Positions 17,415 to 26,601 of a DNA stretch of 48,104 bases are shown here, piece after piece. Numbering within the stretch: the stretch's first letter is position 1; each line of letters begins with the position of its first letter. This stretch comes from an uncultured Oscillospiraceae bacterium (GTDB lineage Bacteria; Bacillota; Clostridia; Oscillospirales; Ruminococcaceae): NCBI GenBank assembly GCA_934454435.1, contig CAKSGA010000005.1, forward strand, positions 1 to 48,104, written 5' to 3'. A model generated the notes under the pieces. That model saw only the letters and a list, made by a program, of their open reading frames with translations. It was not told the origin of the DNA and did not search any database. A program made the translations under genes and the position numbers.

Positions 17415-18659
17415 ATGGAATACATTGAACAGCTTGGCTTGAACGCCAAGAAAGCCGAGCCGGAGATCTCCGCACTCGGCACGAATGTCAAGAACGAAGC
17501 GCTTCGTGCGATAGCCGCTTCCCTGAGGAGCCACTCCGCCGAGATGATCAGCGCAAATAAGCAGGACATCGAAGCCGCACGTAAAAACGGAATGTCCGAA
17601 GCCATGATAGACCGCCTTACCCTTACAGAAGCCCGCATAGACGGCATGGCAGAGGGTGTTGAAAAGGTATTTTCCCTCCCCGACCCTATCGGAGAGGTCA
17701 TAGGTGGGCATGATCTTCCGAACGGACTGCATGTCATAAAGAAGCGTGTTCCGATAGGGACCATCGGCATTATTTTTGAGTCCCGACCGAATGTCACTGT
17801 GGACGCTGCGGCGCTCTGTTTCAAGGCGGGGAACACGGTCATACTCCGTGGCGGCAGCGACGCCATCAATTCAAACAAGGCGCTGGTGGGGCTTATGCGC
17901 TCTGCACTTGAAAGCTCCGGCGTGGACATGAATGCGGTGCAGCTTGTGGAGGACACCTCCCGTGAGGTCGCAGCGGCAATGATGAAGCTCAATAAGTACA
18001 TCGACCTGCTTATACCCCGTGGCGGCGGCGGACTTATCCGTACAGTGATAAACAATGCAACGATACCGGTCATTCAGACCGGCGAGGGCAACTGCCACGT
18101 TTACGTTGACGAGAGCGCAGATATCGACATGGCGGTGAATATCATTGACAACGCAAAGACCCAGCGTCCTTCAGTATGCAATGCGATCGAGAATATCCTT
18201 GTGCATGAAAAGGCGGCTCCGGAGCTGTTCGGGAAGCTGAACGAGCGCTGGAACGGCAAGGTCGCTATCCGTGGCGATGAAGCTACCGCAAAGCTGACAG
18301 CGGTCGAGAAGATCGCAGACGATATGGATTATGCGACTGAGTTCCTTGACTATCGGCTTTCGTCAAAGATAGTAAGCAGCGTTGAGGAGGCTATCGCACA
18401 TATCAACCGTTTCGGCACCAGGCACAGCGAGTGTATAGTCACAGAGAACATTCACAATGCCGAGCTTTTCCAGAAGATGATAGACGCCGCAGCGGTGTAT
18501 GTCAATGCAAGTACACGTTTCACTGACGGCTTTGAGTTCGGGCTCGGCGCAGAGATAGGCATTTCCACCCAGAAGCTCCACGCCCGTGGACCTATGGGAC
18601 TTGAAGCGCTCACGACCTATAAATATCTCATCAACGGCAATGGTCAGGTGCGCAAATAA
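17415..18659 (+). CDS. proA: Gamma-glutamyl phosphate reductase
   Basis: Second enzyme of proline synthesis; NADPH-dependent reduction of gamma-glutamyl phosphate to glutamate semialdehyde. 414 residues, aldehyde-dehydrogenase fold, with catalytic C255 in QRPSVCNAIENILVH. The LIPRGGGGLIR nucleotide-binding segment and the C-terminal RGPMGLEALTTYKY are family hallmarks. ATG 17415 follows GAGGTC by 6 nt; an open frame extending upstream to 17307 lies within proB and is not used. The same ribosome-site string (TGAGGTCAA) is repeated before the next gene at 18671, so the three genes are probably one operon. Confidence 0.96.
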   Translation: MEYIEQLGLNAKKAEPEISALGTNVKNEALRAIAASLRSHSAEMISANKQDIEAARKNGMSEAMIDRLTLTEARIDGMAEGVEKVFSLPDPIGEVIGGHDLPNGLHVIKKRVPIGTIGIIFESRPNVTVDAAALCFKAGNTVILRGGSDAINSNKALVGLMRSALESSGVDMNAVQLVEDTSREVAAAMMKLNKYIDLLIPRGGGGLIRTVINNATIPVIQTGEGNCHVYVDESADIDMAVNIIDNAKTQRPSVCNAIENILVHEKAAPELFGKLNERWNGKVAIRGDEATAKLTAVEKIADDMDYATEFLDYRLSSKIVSSVEEAIAHINRFGTRHSECIVTENIHNAELFQKMIDAAAVYVNASTRFTDGFEFGLGAEIGISTQKLHARGPMGLEALTTYKYLINGNGQVRK

Positions 18660-18670
18660 GTGAGGTCAAT

Positions 18671-19531
18671 ATGGCAAGAAAGAAAAAGAACAACGCACCG
18701 GCGCCGGTGAGCAAACCTGCGCCAGTGCCCGAGGACAACGGCGAAAAGATCATTGACCAGCTCTTTGGCAGACTGGACCAGGAGCCGGATATCGAGTCAG
18801 ACATCACGGAACTCGGCGGAGATGAAGAAGCCGATGCCCGGACCACCGAAAAGCCTGCCAAGAACCGTTTCTTCTTCGGCTTTGCGGTATTCCTGGTGAT
18901 TATGGCGATAATCGGCTGTGTGTCTACGGTGCATTTTGTGGTGGACATTTCAGCGAGCCTGCTGGACAATACATCGCTGAAAAATGAGTTTGCTCAGTTT
19001 ATTTTCCCTGTGGTGGTGAACGATATCGCCCCCTTTGAAACCGCAGACGAGATACCAGACTCCTCCAAGATCTCCTGCGCCATCTGGAATATCCTGCTGA
19101 ATTCCGACACGACGCAGTACGAAACCAGCGGTAACATGGGACTTACCATTCCTGAGTACAATGTTAGCGCTTCTGCCCGAGAGCTTTTCGGTTCCACCGT
19201 GTCGCTGCAGCACCAGACAGTAGGAACTGCGGAAATGCGTTTTACCTATGACGAGGGCACGCATACCTACTCTGCAAGCAAGAATATACGCTACCTGACC
19301 TATTCCCCGAAGATAATCTCCATCAACAAGAGCAGCGACGCTTACAGCATAGTTGTGGGATATCTTCCGCCGACAGTCGCAGCGGTCGCAGGCGTAAGCG
19401 GACTCAGTGCCCAGCCCGAAAAGTATATGGAGTACACCATAAGCCGGTTTGACGGCAAGGATACGCTGCTTTCAGTACGCTTCAGCGACTATCAGCCCCA
19501 GACCGCAGACGCCGATCCGGGCGAATTGTAA
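18671..19531 (+). CDS. Single-pass membrane protein, unknown function
   Basis: 286 residues. A cytosolic N-terminus that is Lys-rich, then Pro/Ala and acidic (1-65), one membrane segment (about 67-91), then an outward domain of about 190 residues with a repeated beta-like character. I do not recognise a family. It follows proA by 11 bp with an almost identical ribosome site, so it is co-transcribed with proBA, but nothing in it points to proline metabolism. Codon use looks like its neighbours. The pheS promoter begins 10 bp after its stop, and no terminator is evident between them. Confidence 0.8.
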   Translation: MARKKKNNAPAPVSKPAPVPEDNGEKIIDQLFGRLDQEPDIESDITELGGDEEADARTTEKPAKNRFFFGFAVFLVIMAIIGCVSTVHFVVDISASLLDNTSLKNEFAQFIFPVVVNDIAPFETADEIPDSSKISCAIWNILLNSDTTQYETSGNMGLTIPEYNVSASARELFGSTVSLQHQTVGTAEMRFTYDEGTHTYSASKNIRYLTYSPKIISINKSSDAYSIVVGYLPPTVAAVAGVSGLSAQPEKYMEYTISRFDGKDTLLSVRFSDYQPQTADADPGEL

Positions 19532-19540
19532 TAACAGGGC

Positions 19541-19569
19541 TTGAAATTTGTCAGATGATGTGCTATAAT
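19541..19569 (+). promoter_or_regulatory. Sigma-A promoter of pheST
   Basis: -35 TTGAAA (19541-19546), 17-bp spacer, -10 TATAAT (19564-19569). It starts a leader of about 155 nt before the pheS ATG. Confidence 0.85.
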
Positions 19570-19574
19570 AAACA

Positions 19575-19729
19575 ATGTGCGTTTATTATCAGGACTGCCT
19601 GAAGGTCCGGCACAGGAAAACAATGTAAATAACACTGCCGCATGGCAGTTTATATCAGCCGTGCTCCGGCTGTTGGGGGACACAGGCGTGCTCCCGGATA
19701 TTCCGAACAGGAAGGATTGATCAATACTC
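19575..19729 (+). promoter_or_regulatory. Structured pheS leader, not a recognisable T-box
   Basis: Contains hairpins ACTGCC/GGCAGT (19634-19649) and CAGCCG/CGGCTG (19656-19672), and a G-rich stretch (19674-19679) that could pair with CTCCC near 19691-19695. The T-box AGGGTGGNACCGCG sequence is absent, and no Phe-rich leader peptide was seen. The ribosome site AGGAAGG (19709-19715) is unusually far, 14 nt, from the ATG. The role is unknown. Confidence 0.45.
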
Positions 19730-20752
19730 ATGATGAAAGAACAGTTACAGGCGATAAGAGAGGAAGCGCTGAAAGCAGTCAAGGAAAGCGCTGATATGAA
19801 GGAGATCGACGCTCTGAGAGTGCGTTTCCTCGGCAAGAAGGGCGAGCTCACTGCAATTCTGAAGCAGATGGGCGGACTTTCCGCAGAGGAGCGTCCTGTT
19901 ATCGGTCAGCTTGCGAACGAAATACGCAGCGACATCGAGAACGCAGTAAAGGACAAGGCAGGCAATCTCAAGTCAGCCCTGACCGACCTCAGATTAAAGA
20001 CTGAAACCGTCGATGTCACAATGCCCGGCAAGCGCAGGATAGTTGCAAAGCGTCATCCGATGAACATAGTCCTTGACGACCTGAAGTCCATCTTCCACGG
20101 AATGGGCTATACCGTTGTTGACGGTCCCGAGATCGAGGACACGAAGCACTGCTTCGACATGCTGAATACTCTTGAGGGACATCCCGCAAGAGATCCTAAC
20201 GATACATTCTATATAAATGACGATGTGCTTCTGAGGACCCAGACCTCTTCCGTACAGATCAGGACCATGCTGAAGCAGAAGCCTCCCATCGCCATCATCA
20301 GCCCCGGCCGTGTTTACAGGCGTGACGAGGTTGACGGTACACATTCTCCGATTTTCCATCAGTGCGAGGGTCTTGTCATTGACAAGAAGATCACCTTTGC
20401 CGACCTCAAGGGAACTCTCGAGACCTTTGCCAAGAAGCTCTACGGCGAGGGTATGAAGCTGAAGTTCAGACCCCACCACTTCCCGTATACCGAGCCCAGC
20501 TGCGAGATAGACTTCCAGTGCTTCCGCTGCGGCGGAACAGGCTGCCCGCTCTGCAAGGGCGAGGGCTGGATCGAGATACTCGGTGCCGGCGTTGTACGTC
20601 CCGAGGTACTTGAGAACTGCGGTATCGACCCCGAAGAATACAGCGGTTTTGCGTTCGGCATAGGTATTGAGCGTATCACCATGCTCCGCTACGAGATCGA
20701 GGACATGCGCCTGCTTTATGAGAACAACATGAAGTTCCTGGAGCAGTTCTGA
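19730..20752 (+). CDS. pheS: Phenylalanyl-tRNA synthetase alpha subunit
   Basis: Catalytic subunit of the alpha2-beta2 enzyme that charges tRNA-Phe. 340 residues: N-terminal coiled-coil arm (1-90) that contacts tRNA, then the class II core with motif 2 (GRVYRRDEVDGTHSPIFHQCEG region, about 184-205) and motif 3 (GFAFGIGIERITMLRY near 304-319). Several Cys in the FRCGGTGCPLCKGEGWIEI segment are usual in clostridial PheS. Start codons ATG 19730 and 19733 are adjacent; both are 14-17 nt from AGGAAGG. pheT follows after 28 bp. Confidence 0.97.
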   Translation: MMKEQLQAIREEALKAVKESADMKEIDALRVRFLGKKGELTAILKQMGGLSAEERPVIGQLANEIRSDIENAVKDKAGNLKSALTDLRLKTETVDVTMPGKRRIVAKRHPMNIVLDDLKSIFHGMGYTVVDGPEIEDTKHCFDMLNTLEGHPARDPNDTFYINDDVLLRTQTSSVQIRTMLKQKPPIAIISPGRVYRRDEVDGTHSPIFHQCEGLVIDKKITFADLKGTLETFAKKLYGEGMKLKFRPHHFPYTEPSCEIDFQCFRCGGTGCPLCKGEGWIEILGAGVVRPEVLENCGIDPEEYSGFAFGIGIERITMLRYEIEDMRLLYENNMKFLEQF

Positions 20753-20780
20753 TTATAAAAAAGTTAAGGAGAATATAAAA

Positions 20781-23168
20781 GTGGATCTTTCAATGAAGTG
20801 GCTTAACGACTATGTTAAAGCCGACATGCCGATAAAAGAATTCTGCGATGGAATGACCATGAGCGGAAGCAAGGTCGAGACCTGGACCAAGCAGGGTGCT
20901 GATATCACGAACGTTGTAGTCGGAAAGTGCGTTGCAATGGAAAAGCACCCCGACGCCGACACCCTCTGGGTATGCCAGATAGATGTTGGAAAGGAAGCTC
21001 CTGTGCAGATCGTTACATCTGCGCAGAATGTGTTCGTAGGTGCGTTTGTACCTGCTGCGCTCAACGGTGCTACCTGCTATAACCACAAGGATATGTCCTT
21101 TATGAAGATTAAGAAGGGCAAGCTGCGTGGAGTCCCCAGCGAGGGCATGATGTGCTCCTATGAAGAGCTGAACCTAGATCAGAGCGACGTCCCCTATTCA
21201 AGCAATGAGGGTATACTTATCCTGAATGACGATCCCGATTTTGATAAGATGACAGTCGGCGAGGACATTCACGATGCATTAGGATTTAATGATACGACCG
21301 TTGAGTTCGAGATCACGAACAATCGTCCTGACTGCCTTTCCGTCCTTGGGCTTGCAAAGGAAGCATCTGCGACCTTTGACCTGCCGCTGAATATCAGGGA
21401 GCCGCAGTACAAGGGCGTTGACGGCAGTGCAAAGGACTACATCAGCGTTGACGTGCAGAACACGAAGCTCTGCTCCCGTTACATGGCAGCAGTCGTAAAG
21501 AATGTCAGGATCGGACCCTCACCCCGCTGGATGGCTGAAAGGCTGAAAGCGAGCGGCGTCCGTTCCATAAACAACTTTGTAGATATCACGAACTTCGTAA
21601 TGCTGGAATACGGCAACCCGATGCACGCATTCGACCTCCGCTATGTTGACGGCGGCAAGATCAATGTCAGAAATGCTCAGCAGGGAGAGAAGATAACCAT
21701 TCTCGACGGTTCAGAGGTAACTCTCAGCCCCGAAATGCTGATAATCGCTGACGAGAAGAAGCCGATAGCAGTCGCAGGCGTAATGGGCGGTGAGTTCTCC
21801 GGAATCATGGACGACACTCAGACCGTAGTTTTTGAGTCCGCATGCTTCGACGGCGTTTCCGTAAGAATGACCGCAAAGAAGATCAACAAGCGTACTGACG
21901 CTTCCTCCAGATTTGAAAAGGGTATCGACCCCATCAACGCCAAGGCTGCGCTCATGCGTGCCCTGGAGCTGGTCGAGGAGCTCGGCTGCGGTGAGGTAGT
22001 GCGTGAGTACATCGACATCGACAATGCGAAGAAGGTCCCCCATACATTAAAGCTCGACACCGACTGGATAAACGAGCATCTCGGTACGAACATTCCCGCA
22101 GAGGAGCAGATCGCAATTTTCAGGAAGCTCGGCTTCGGCTATGAGAACGGCAATGTTATCGTACCGAACACCCGTGTCGATATCGTCCGTGAGTGCGACC
22201 TCGCAGAAGAAGTCGCAAGAATTTACGGCTACAACGAGATCCCCACGACCCTGCCGCTTATATCTTCCGTAGGCGAGGTGACGCCCCGTCAGCGCTTTGA
22301 TAACAAGATGGTAGACGTAATGCTGGCTCAGGGTTTCTATGAAACGATGTCTTTCAGCTTCATCTCACCGAAGTCTTACGACAAGCTGCGCTTCAACGAT
22401 GACATGAAGAAGTCCGTTGTGCTTCAGTATCCTCTCGGTGAGGACACCAGCGTAATGCGTACCAGCATGCTCCCGTCACTTATGACAGTTGCCAACACGA
22501 ATATCAGGGCGAGAAACCTTGAAGCACGCTTCTTTGAGCTGGGCAGAATATTCCAGCCGACCGACGAAAAGCTCCCCATCGAAACCGATGTACTGGGACT
22601 TTGCGCATACGGTCCGCAGGAGGATTTCTTCACTGTAAAGGGCGTTGTTGAGGAGCTCATGAGCGCACTGGTGGTTGATGTGAAGTTCGTTCCGGTGCAC
22701 GATAATAAGACCTATCACCCCGGCAGATGCGCTGACTTATACGCAGGCGATGTAAAGGTCGGCACCGTTGGCGAGCTCCACCCCTCTGTAACGGAAGCCT
22801 ACGACATGACCTGCCGTGTATACTGCGCTGAGTTCGATATCCCGAAGCTGTTTGAGGCAAGAGGAGAAGAGCGCAAGTACAAGGCGCTGCCCAAGTACCC
22901 TGCACTGACAAGAGATCTCAGCCTGGTATGCGATGATGAAGTGACCTCCGATGAGATCATCGACATCATCAGGAAGTCTGCAAAGCACCTTGAGAGCATA
23001 TCTGTATTTGACATGTACAAGGGTGAGCAGGTCCCCGAGGGCAAGAAGAGCCTTTCCTACAACCTGGTGCTCCGCAAGGACGGCAGCATGACCGACGAGG
23101 AAGCTGACGCTGTTGTGGCAAAGGTGCTGAAGGCACTTGCAGAGAAGAACATCACACTGAGAGCCTGA
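20781..23168 (+). CDS. pheT: Phenylalanyl-tRNA synthetase beta subunit
   Basis: Non-catalytic and editing subunit of PheRS, 795 residues. Domains: N-terminal helix, EMAP/tRNA-binding OB domain (about 40-150), B3/B4 editing module (with EFEITNNRPDCLSVLGLAKE near 175-195), B5 (about 405-475), and the C-terminal FDX-ACB anticodon-binding domain (about 700-795: KALPKYPALTRDLSLV). The start is GTG 20781 with AAGGAGA 8 nt upstream. Codon use in pheST is biased towards a few codons (AAG, GAG, CGC), as expected of highly expressed genes. Confidence 0.97.
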   Translation: MDLSMKWLNDYVKADMPIKEFCDGMTMSGSKVETWTKQGADITNVVVGKCVAMEKHPDADTLWVCQIDVGKEAPVQIVTSAQNVFVGAFVPAALNGATCYNHKDMSFMKIKKGKLRGVPSEGMMCSYEELNLDQSDVPYSSNEGILILNDDPDFDKMTVGEDIHDALGFNDTTVEFEITNNRPDCLSVLGLAKEASATFDLPLNIREPQYKGVDGSAKDYISVDVQNTKLCSRYMAAVVKNVRIGPSPRWMAERLKASGVRSINNFVDITNFVMLEYGNPMHAFDLRYVDGGKINVRNAQQGEKITILDGSEVTLSPEMLIIADEKKPIAVAGVMGGEFSGIMDDTQTVVFESACFDGVSVRMTAKKINKRTDASSRFEKGIDPINAKAALMRALELVEELGCGEVVREYIDIDNAKKVPHTLKLDTDWINEHLGTNIPAEEQIAIFRKLGFGYENGNVIVPNTRVDIVRECDLAEEVARIYGYNEIPTTLPLISSVGEVTPRQRFDNKMVDVMLAQGFYETMSFSFISPKSYDKLRFNDDMKKSVVLQYPLGEDTSVMRTSMLPSLMTVANTNIRARNLEARFFELGRIFQPTDEKLPIETDVLGLCAYGPQEDFFTVKGVVEELMSALVVDVKFVPVHDNKTYHPGRCADLYAGDVKVGTVGELHPSVTEAYDMTCRVYCAEFDIPKLFEARGEERKYKALPKYPALTRDLSLVCDDEVTSDEIIDIIRKSAKHLESISVFDMYKGEQVPEGKKSLSYNLVLRKDGSMTDEEADAVVAKVLKALAEKNITLRA

Positions 23169-23180
23169 GGAGGATAACTG

Positions 23181-24623
23181 ATGTCACATAATTTCAAGAA
23201 AATCGCAGCTGCGTCCCTTGCGATAGTATGCGCTGCTTCAATGACCGGCTGTGCAGACAGCGGATATATCGGTACTGTAAACGGTATCCAGATACCTAAC
23301 GGACTGTACCTTTTCTATATCGCAGTAAATGGCTATAATGACGCTAAGACGCAGATCAAGGAAGAAAGGGACTCTGACAGTACTGCCGAGGTCACTGTTT
23401 TCAATAACACCATTGAGGGCAAGACTGCTTCTGCATGGCTCAAGGATAACGCTGTGGAGGACCTCAGGCGCTTTGCTGCGGTCGAGGATCTGTTCAGCCA
23501 GTACGGGCTTTCCCTTACTGACGAGGAGCTCACCAAGATCAGTGACAGCATGAATTCCCTTGACGATGATCTCGGCATGTATGCGCAGTATTATGGACTC
23601 CCCGACGGTATTTCATCGTATGGCGCATATTATGAGAGCCTTGGTATCGGTAAGAGCTCGCTGAGAATGGTCAGCGAGAACAGCTACAAGGAAAATCACG
23701 TGTTCCTGCACAATTATGATACTGACGGACTTACTCCCGTTTCCGATGATGAGATTAACACTTACCTCACGGAAAATTACGCAGCAGTAAAGTTCCTGAA
23801 GCTCTCCTTCACTGATTATCAGGGACTGGAGCTCAAGGACGATGCAGCTATCCAGGAGATCAAGGATCTTGCCCAGGCATACGCCGACCGTTACAATTCC
23901 ACCGGCGACTGGAGCGAGATCAGATACGACTTTGATCTCAGACAGGCTCAGTTTGATGCATGGACCAAGGCAGACGACGACTACGCAAAGCAGAAGTCCG
24001 AGGAAGCCGCAGCAGGCACAGCAGAAGCAGAGCCCGAGGCTCAGAACGAGCCCGCTCCCACTACTGCTGAAGCTGCAACCGCAGAGAACGCAGCGACCGC
24101 AGAAGCTCCTGCCGAGGAAACTGCTTCCACCGCTGAAGCTGCATCCACATCAGAAAGCACCGCCGAGGCTGCTGACGGAGAGGTAGAAGCAAGCTCCGAC
24201 ACGATTTTTGTAAAGCCCGTTGTAAACACCGACGACGCAGACTATAACAAGTTCGCACAGGATGCGATCGACGCAGCTACCGCAGAGAAGAAGGACGCCG
24301 ACTCCCTTGAAACCTACATCAAGAAGGACTCCTCCACACTTGACGAGAAGCTCACTGAGTACATCTGGAACGCACAGGCAGACAGCAAGGCTACGCTCTT
24401 CACAGACGAGAACAGCAACTGCATCTACGTAGTTGTACGTGACGATGTCACCACAATGGAGAGCTGGAAGACCACCCAGCATGAGAATTTCCTGCATGCG
24501 CTGAAAGATGATGCGTTTGAAGAGCTGCTCAGGAACACCTACGCAAATTACGTGGTAGATCTTGACGATTACCTTGTCAATACCAAGTACGCTCCCGAAA
24601 AGCTCAGAGGTATCGGCGAGTAA
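23181..24623 (+). CDS. Lipoprotein with PrsA/SurA-like foldase character and an Ala/Glu/Thr-rich insert
   Basis: 480 residues. Lipoprotein signal with the lipobox SMTGC, modified at C24. The mature start GYIGTVNGIQIPNGLYLFY resembles the N-terminal strand-helix of PrsA/SurA-type chaperones, and the helical segments with YAQYYGLPDGISSYGAYYES fit such a fold. No full PPIC catalytic core is recognised. Residues about 274-336 are a low-complexity insert of Ala, Glu and Thr. ATG 23181 follows GAGGAT and lies 12 bp after pheT, so it is expressed with PheRS. A strong terminator follows. An extracytoplasmic folding helper is inference; the family call is tentative. Confidence 0.75.
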   Translation: MSHNFKKIAAASLAIVCAASMTGCADSGYIGTVNGIQIPNGLYLFYIAVNGYNDAKTQIKEERDSDSTAEVTVFNNTIEGKTASAWLKDNAVEDLRRFAAVEDLFSQYGLSLTDEELTKISDSMNSLDDDLGMYAQYYGLPDGISSYGAYYESLGIGKSSLRMVSENSYKENHVFLHNYDTDGLTPVSDDEINTYLTENYAAVKFLKLSFTDYQGLELKDDAAIQEIKDLAQAYADRYNSTGDWSEIRYDFDLRQAQFDAWTKADDDYAKQKSEEAAAGTAEAEPEAQNEPAPTTAEAATAENAATAEAPAEETASTAEAASTSESTAEAADGEVEASSDTIFVKPVVNTDDADYNKFAQDAIDAATAEKKDADSLETYIKKDSSTLDEKLTEYIWNAQADSKATLFTDENSNCIYVVVRDDVTTMESWKTTQHENFLHALKDDAFEELLRNTYANYVVDLDDYLVNTKYAPEKLRGIGE

Positions 24624-24647
24624 ACACATCAAACGGAATAAAACTGA

Positions 24648-24678
24648 CCGCCGGCGTAATGCAGGCGGCGGTTTTTTG
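24648..24678 (+). terminator. Intrinsic terminator directly before the ABC-F gene
   Basis: ACCGCCG (24648-24654) pairs with CGGCGGT (24667-24673), followed by a run of six Ts (24673-24678). It ends the pheST-lipoprotein transcript. The next start codon is only 18 nt away, with no room for a promoter, so it may act as an attenuator for the ABC-F gene. Confidence 0.88.
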
Positions 24679-24696
24679 ATATGAGAGAGAAATTAT

Positions 24697-26601
24697 ATGC
24701 TACTACTCAGCTTAAACGACATTTCAATGTCTTTCGCAGACAGAACGCTGTTCAGCGGAGTAACGCTGGACGTTTACGATGACGACCGAATAGGCTTTGT
24801 CGGCGTGAACGGCAGCGGAAAGACCACACTGTTCCGGCTGCTCCGTGGGGAGCACACACCAGATGAAGGCGCAGTACACATAGCAGGCAGCTGCAGAATA
24901 GGCGTGATGGAGCAGTTCGCCTGCAAGAATTCCTCCAGGACCCTCTATGACGAAGCGCTTACCGTGTTCAACTGGCTGGAGGATATGGAGCTCGAGCTTG
25001 AAGAGATACACGACCGCATAGACGGCGGCGACCATTCTGAAGCGACCATTGAGCGCCAGACCCAGCTTACGGAGCGTTTCGAGCGTGACGGCGGACTGAC
25101 CTATAAAAGCCGCACCGCAGCCGCACTGACCGGTCTTGGGTTCTCTGAAAGTGACCTAAAGCTCCAGGTATCGGTACTTAGCGGCGGACAGAAGTCCAAG
25201 CTCCAGCTTGCGAAGCTGCTGCTTTCAAATGCTAACCTGCTGCTCCTGGACGAGCCCACGAACCACCTGGATATACAGTCGGTGGAGTGGCTCGAGAAGT
25301 TCCTGAACGAGTACCGTGGCGCATACATCGTTATATCGCACGACCGTTACTTCCTTGATAAGGTCACTAAAAGGACCATCGAGCTTGAGAATTGCCATGT
25401 TCGTGATTATAAGGGCAATTATACCCGCTTTCTTGAACTCAAGGCGGAGGAACTTGAGCGCCGTCGCAAGGAGTATGACGCCGCAATGCGTGAGATCGGC
25501 AGGATAGAGGGCATAATCGATCAGCAGAAGCGCTGGAACCAGGCTCACAATTACGTGACCATCGCCAGCAAGCAGAAGCAGATCGACCGCATAGCTGCCG
25601 ACCTTGTAAAGCCCGAGGACGCTCCAGAGGCGCTTCATTTCAAGTTCAGGAGCAATGAGGGCTGTGGTAACGATGTGTTCCAGGCGGAGAACATCTCGCT
25701 GAGCTTTGATGGCAAGCGGCTGTTCAGGAACGTCAATATTGACATAAAAAAGGGTGAGCGGATATTCCTGATAGGCGGTAACGGCTGCGGGAAGACCTCT
25801 CTGTTCAAGATATTTACCGGACAGTACACAGCGGACAGCGGAAGCTACAATTATGGCAGCCGTGTTCAGTGGGGGTATTTCGACCAGGCGCAGGCTGGAC
25901 TTACCGAAAGCAAGACCGCAATTGACGAGCTCTGGGACGCCTATCCCCGCATGACTGAAACGCAGGTCCGCACGGCGCTGGGTTCGTTCCTGTTCAAAGG
26001 GGACGATGTGTTCAAGCACATTTCGGAGCTCTCCGGCGGAGAGCGTGCACGTATCGCAATCTTGAAGCTGATGCTTTCCGGGGCGAACATGCTTCTTCTT
26101 GATGAGCCAACGAACCACCTAGACATAACGAGCTGCGAGGCGCTTGAAAACGCTCTGCTTGACTATGACGGCACGTTGTTCATCATATCCCATGACCGTT
26201 ACCTGATCAATAAGCTGGCGGACAGGATATACTATCTCACGCCGGATGGCGTGAAGGAGTATCTGGGCTCATATGATGCATATGCGCTTGCTACTGAGAA
26301 TTCCGTGAAGCAGAAGCCGGAGGACAAGCCGGATAAGACCGAGAAAGTCAATGACTACAAGCTGAAAAAGGAACGTGAGAGCGAGCGTCGCAAGCTCAAC
26401 ACAAAGGTCACCCGTGCGGAAGCCGAGATAGAGCGCCTTGATGCACTCATTGAGGAAAAGACCAACGACCTGACCGGTCTCACCGACTATCAGAAAGCGA
26501 TGGAGCTTTCAAACGAGATAGAGGAGCTCCGCAGCCAGCAGGAGCAGGCAATGCAGACCTGGGAGGAAGCGACCCTGGCACTGGAGGAATTCGGAGAATG
26601 A
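24697..26601 (+). CDS. ABC-F family ATPase (ribosome-associated type)
   Basis: Soluble protein of 634 residues with two ATPase cassettes and no membrane segments. ABC-F proteins act on ribosomes near the E site, as translation factors or in antibiotic protection. Cassette 1: Walker A GVNGSGKTT (36-44), signature LSGGQKSK, Walker B LLLLDEPTNHLD. Cassette 2: GGNGCGKTS, LSGGERAR, LLLLDEPTNHLD. The catalytic glutamates are present in both. An interdomain linker (about 240-320) and a C-terminal coiled coil (about 545-634, with KLKKERESERRKLNTKVTRAE) resemble the Uup/YdiF subgroups more than narrow resistance types. It starts 18 nt after a terminator and overlaps the next gene as ATGA. Confidence 0.93.
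   Translation: MLLLSLNDISMSFADRTLFSGVTLDVYDDDRIGFVGVNGSGKTTLFRLLRGEHTPDEGAVHIAGSCRIGVMEQFACKNSSRTLYDEALTVFNWLEDMELELEEIHDRIDGGDHSEATIERQTQLTERFERDGGLTYKSRTAAALTGLGFSESDLKLQVSVLSGGQKSKLQLAKLLLSNANLLLLDEPTNHLDIQSVEWLEKFLNEYRGAYIVISHDRYFLDKVTKRTIELENCHVRDYKGNYTRFLELKAEELERRRKEYDAAMREIGRIEGIIDQQKRWNQAHNYVTIASKQKQIDRIAADLVKPEDAPEALHFKFRSNEGCGNDVFQAENISLSFDGKRLFRNVNIDIKKGERIFLIGGNGCGKTSLFKIFTGQYTADSGSYNYGSRVQWGYFDQAQAGLTESKTAIDELWDAYPRMTETQVRTALGSFLFKGDDVFKHISELSGGERARIAILKLMLSGANMLLLDEPTNHLDITSCEALENALLDYDGTLFIISHDRYLINKLADRIYYLTPDGVKEYLGSYDAYALATENSVKQKPEDKPDKTEKVNDYKLKKERESERRKLNTKVTRAEAEIERLDALIEEKTNDLTGLTDYQKAMELSNEIEELRSQQEQAMQTWEEATLALEEFGE

Noticed and set aside
19570..19729. T-box riboswitch before pheS
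   Set aside because: No AGGGTGGNACCGCG sequence and no terminator before the start codon.
23842..24186. Possible protein in another frame over the Ala/Glu/Thr-rich insert
   Set aside because: It is a by-product of the repetitive codons in the lipoprotein gene, with no start signal or recognisable domain.
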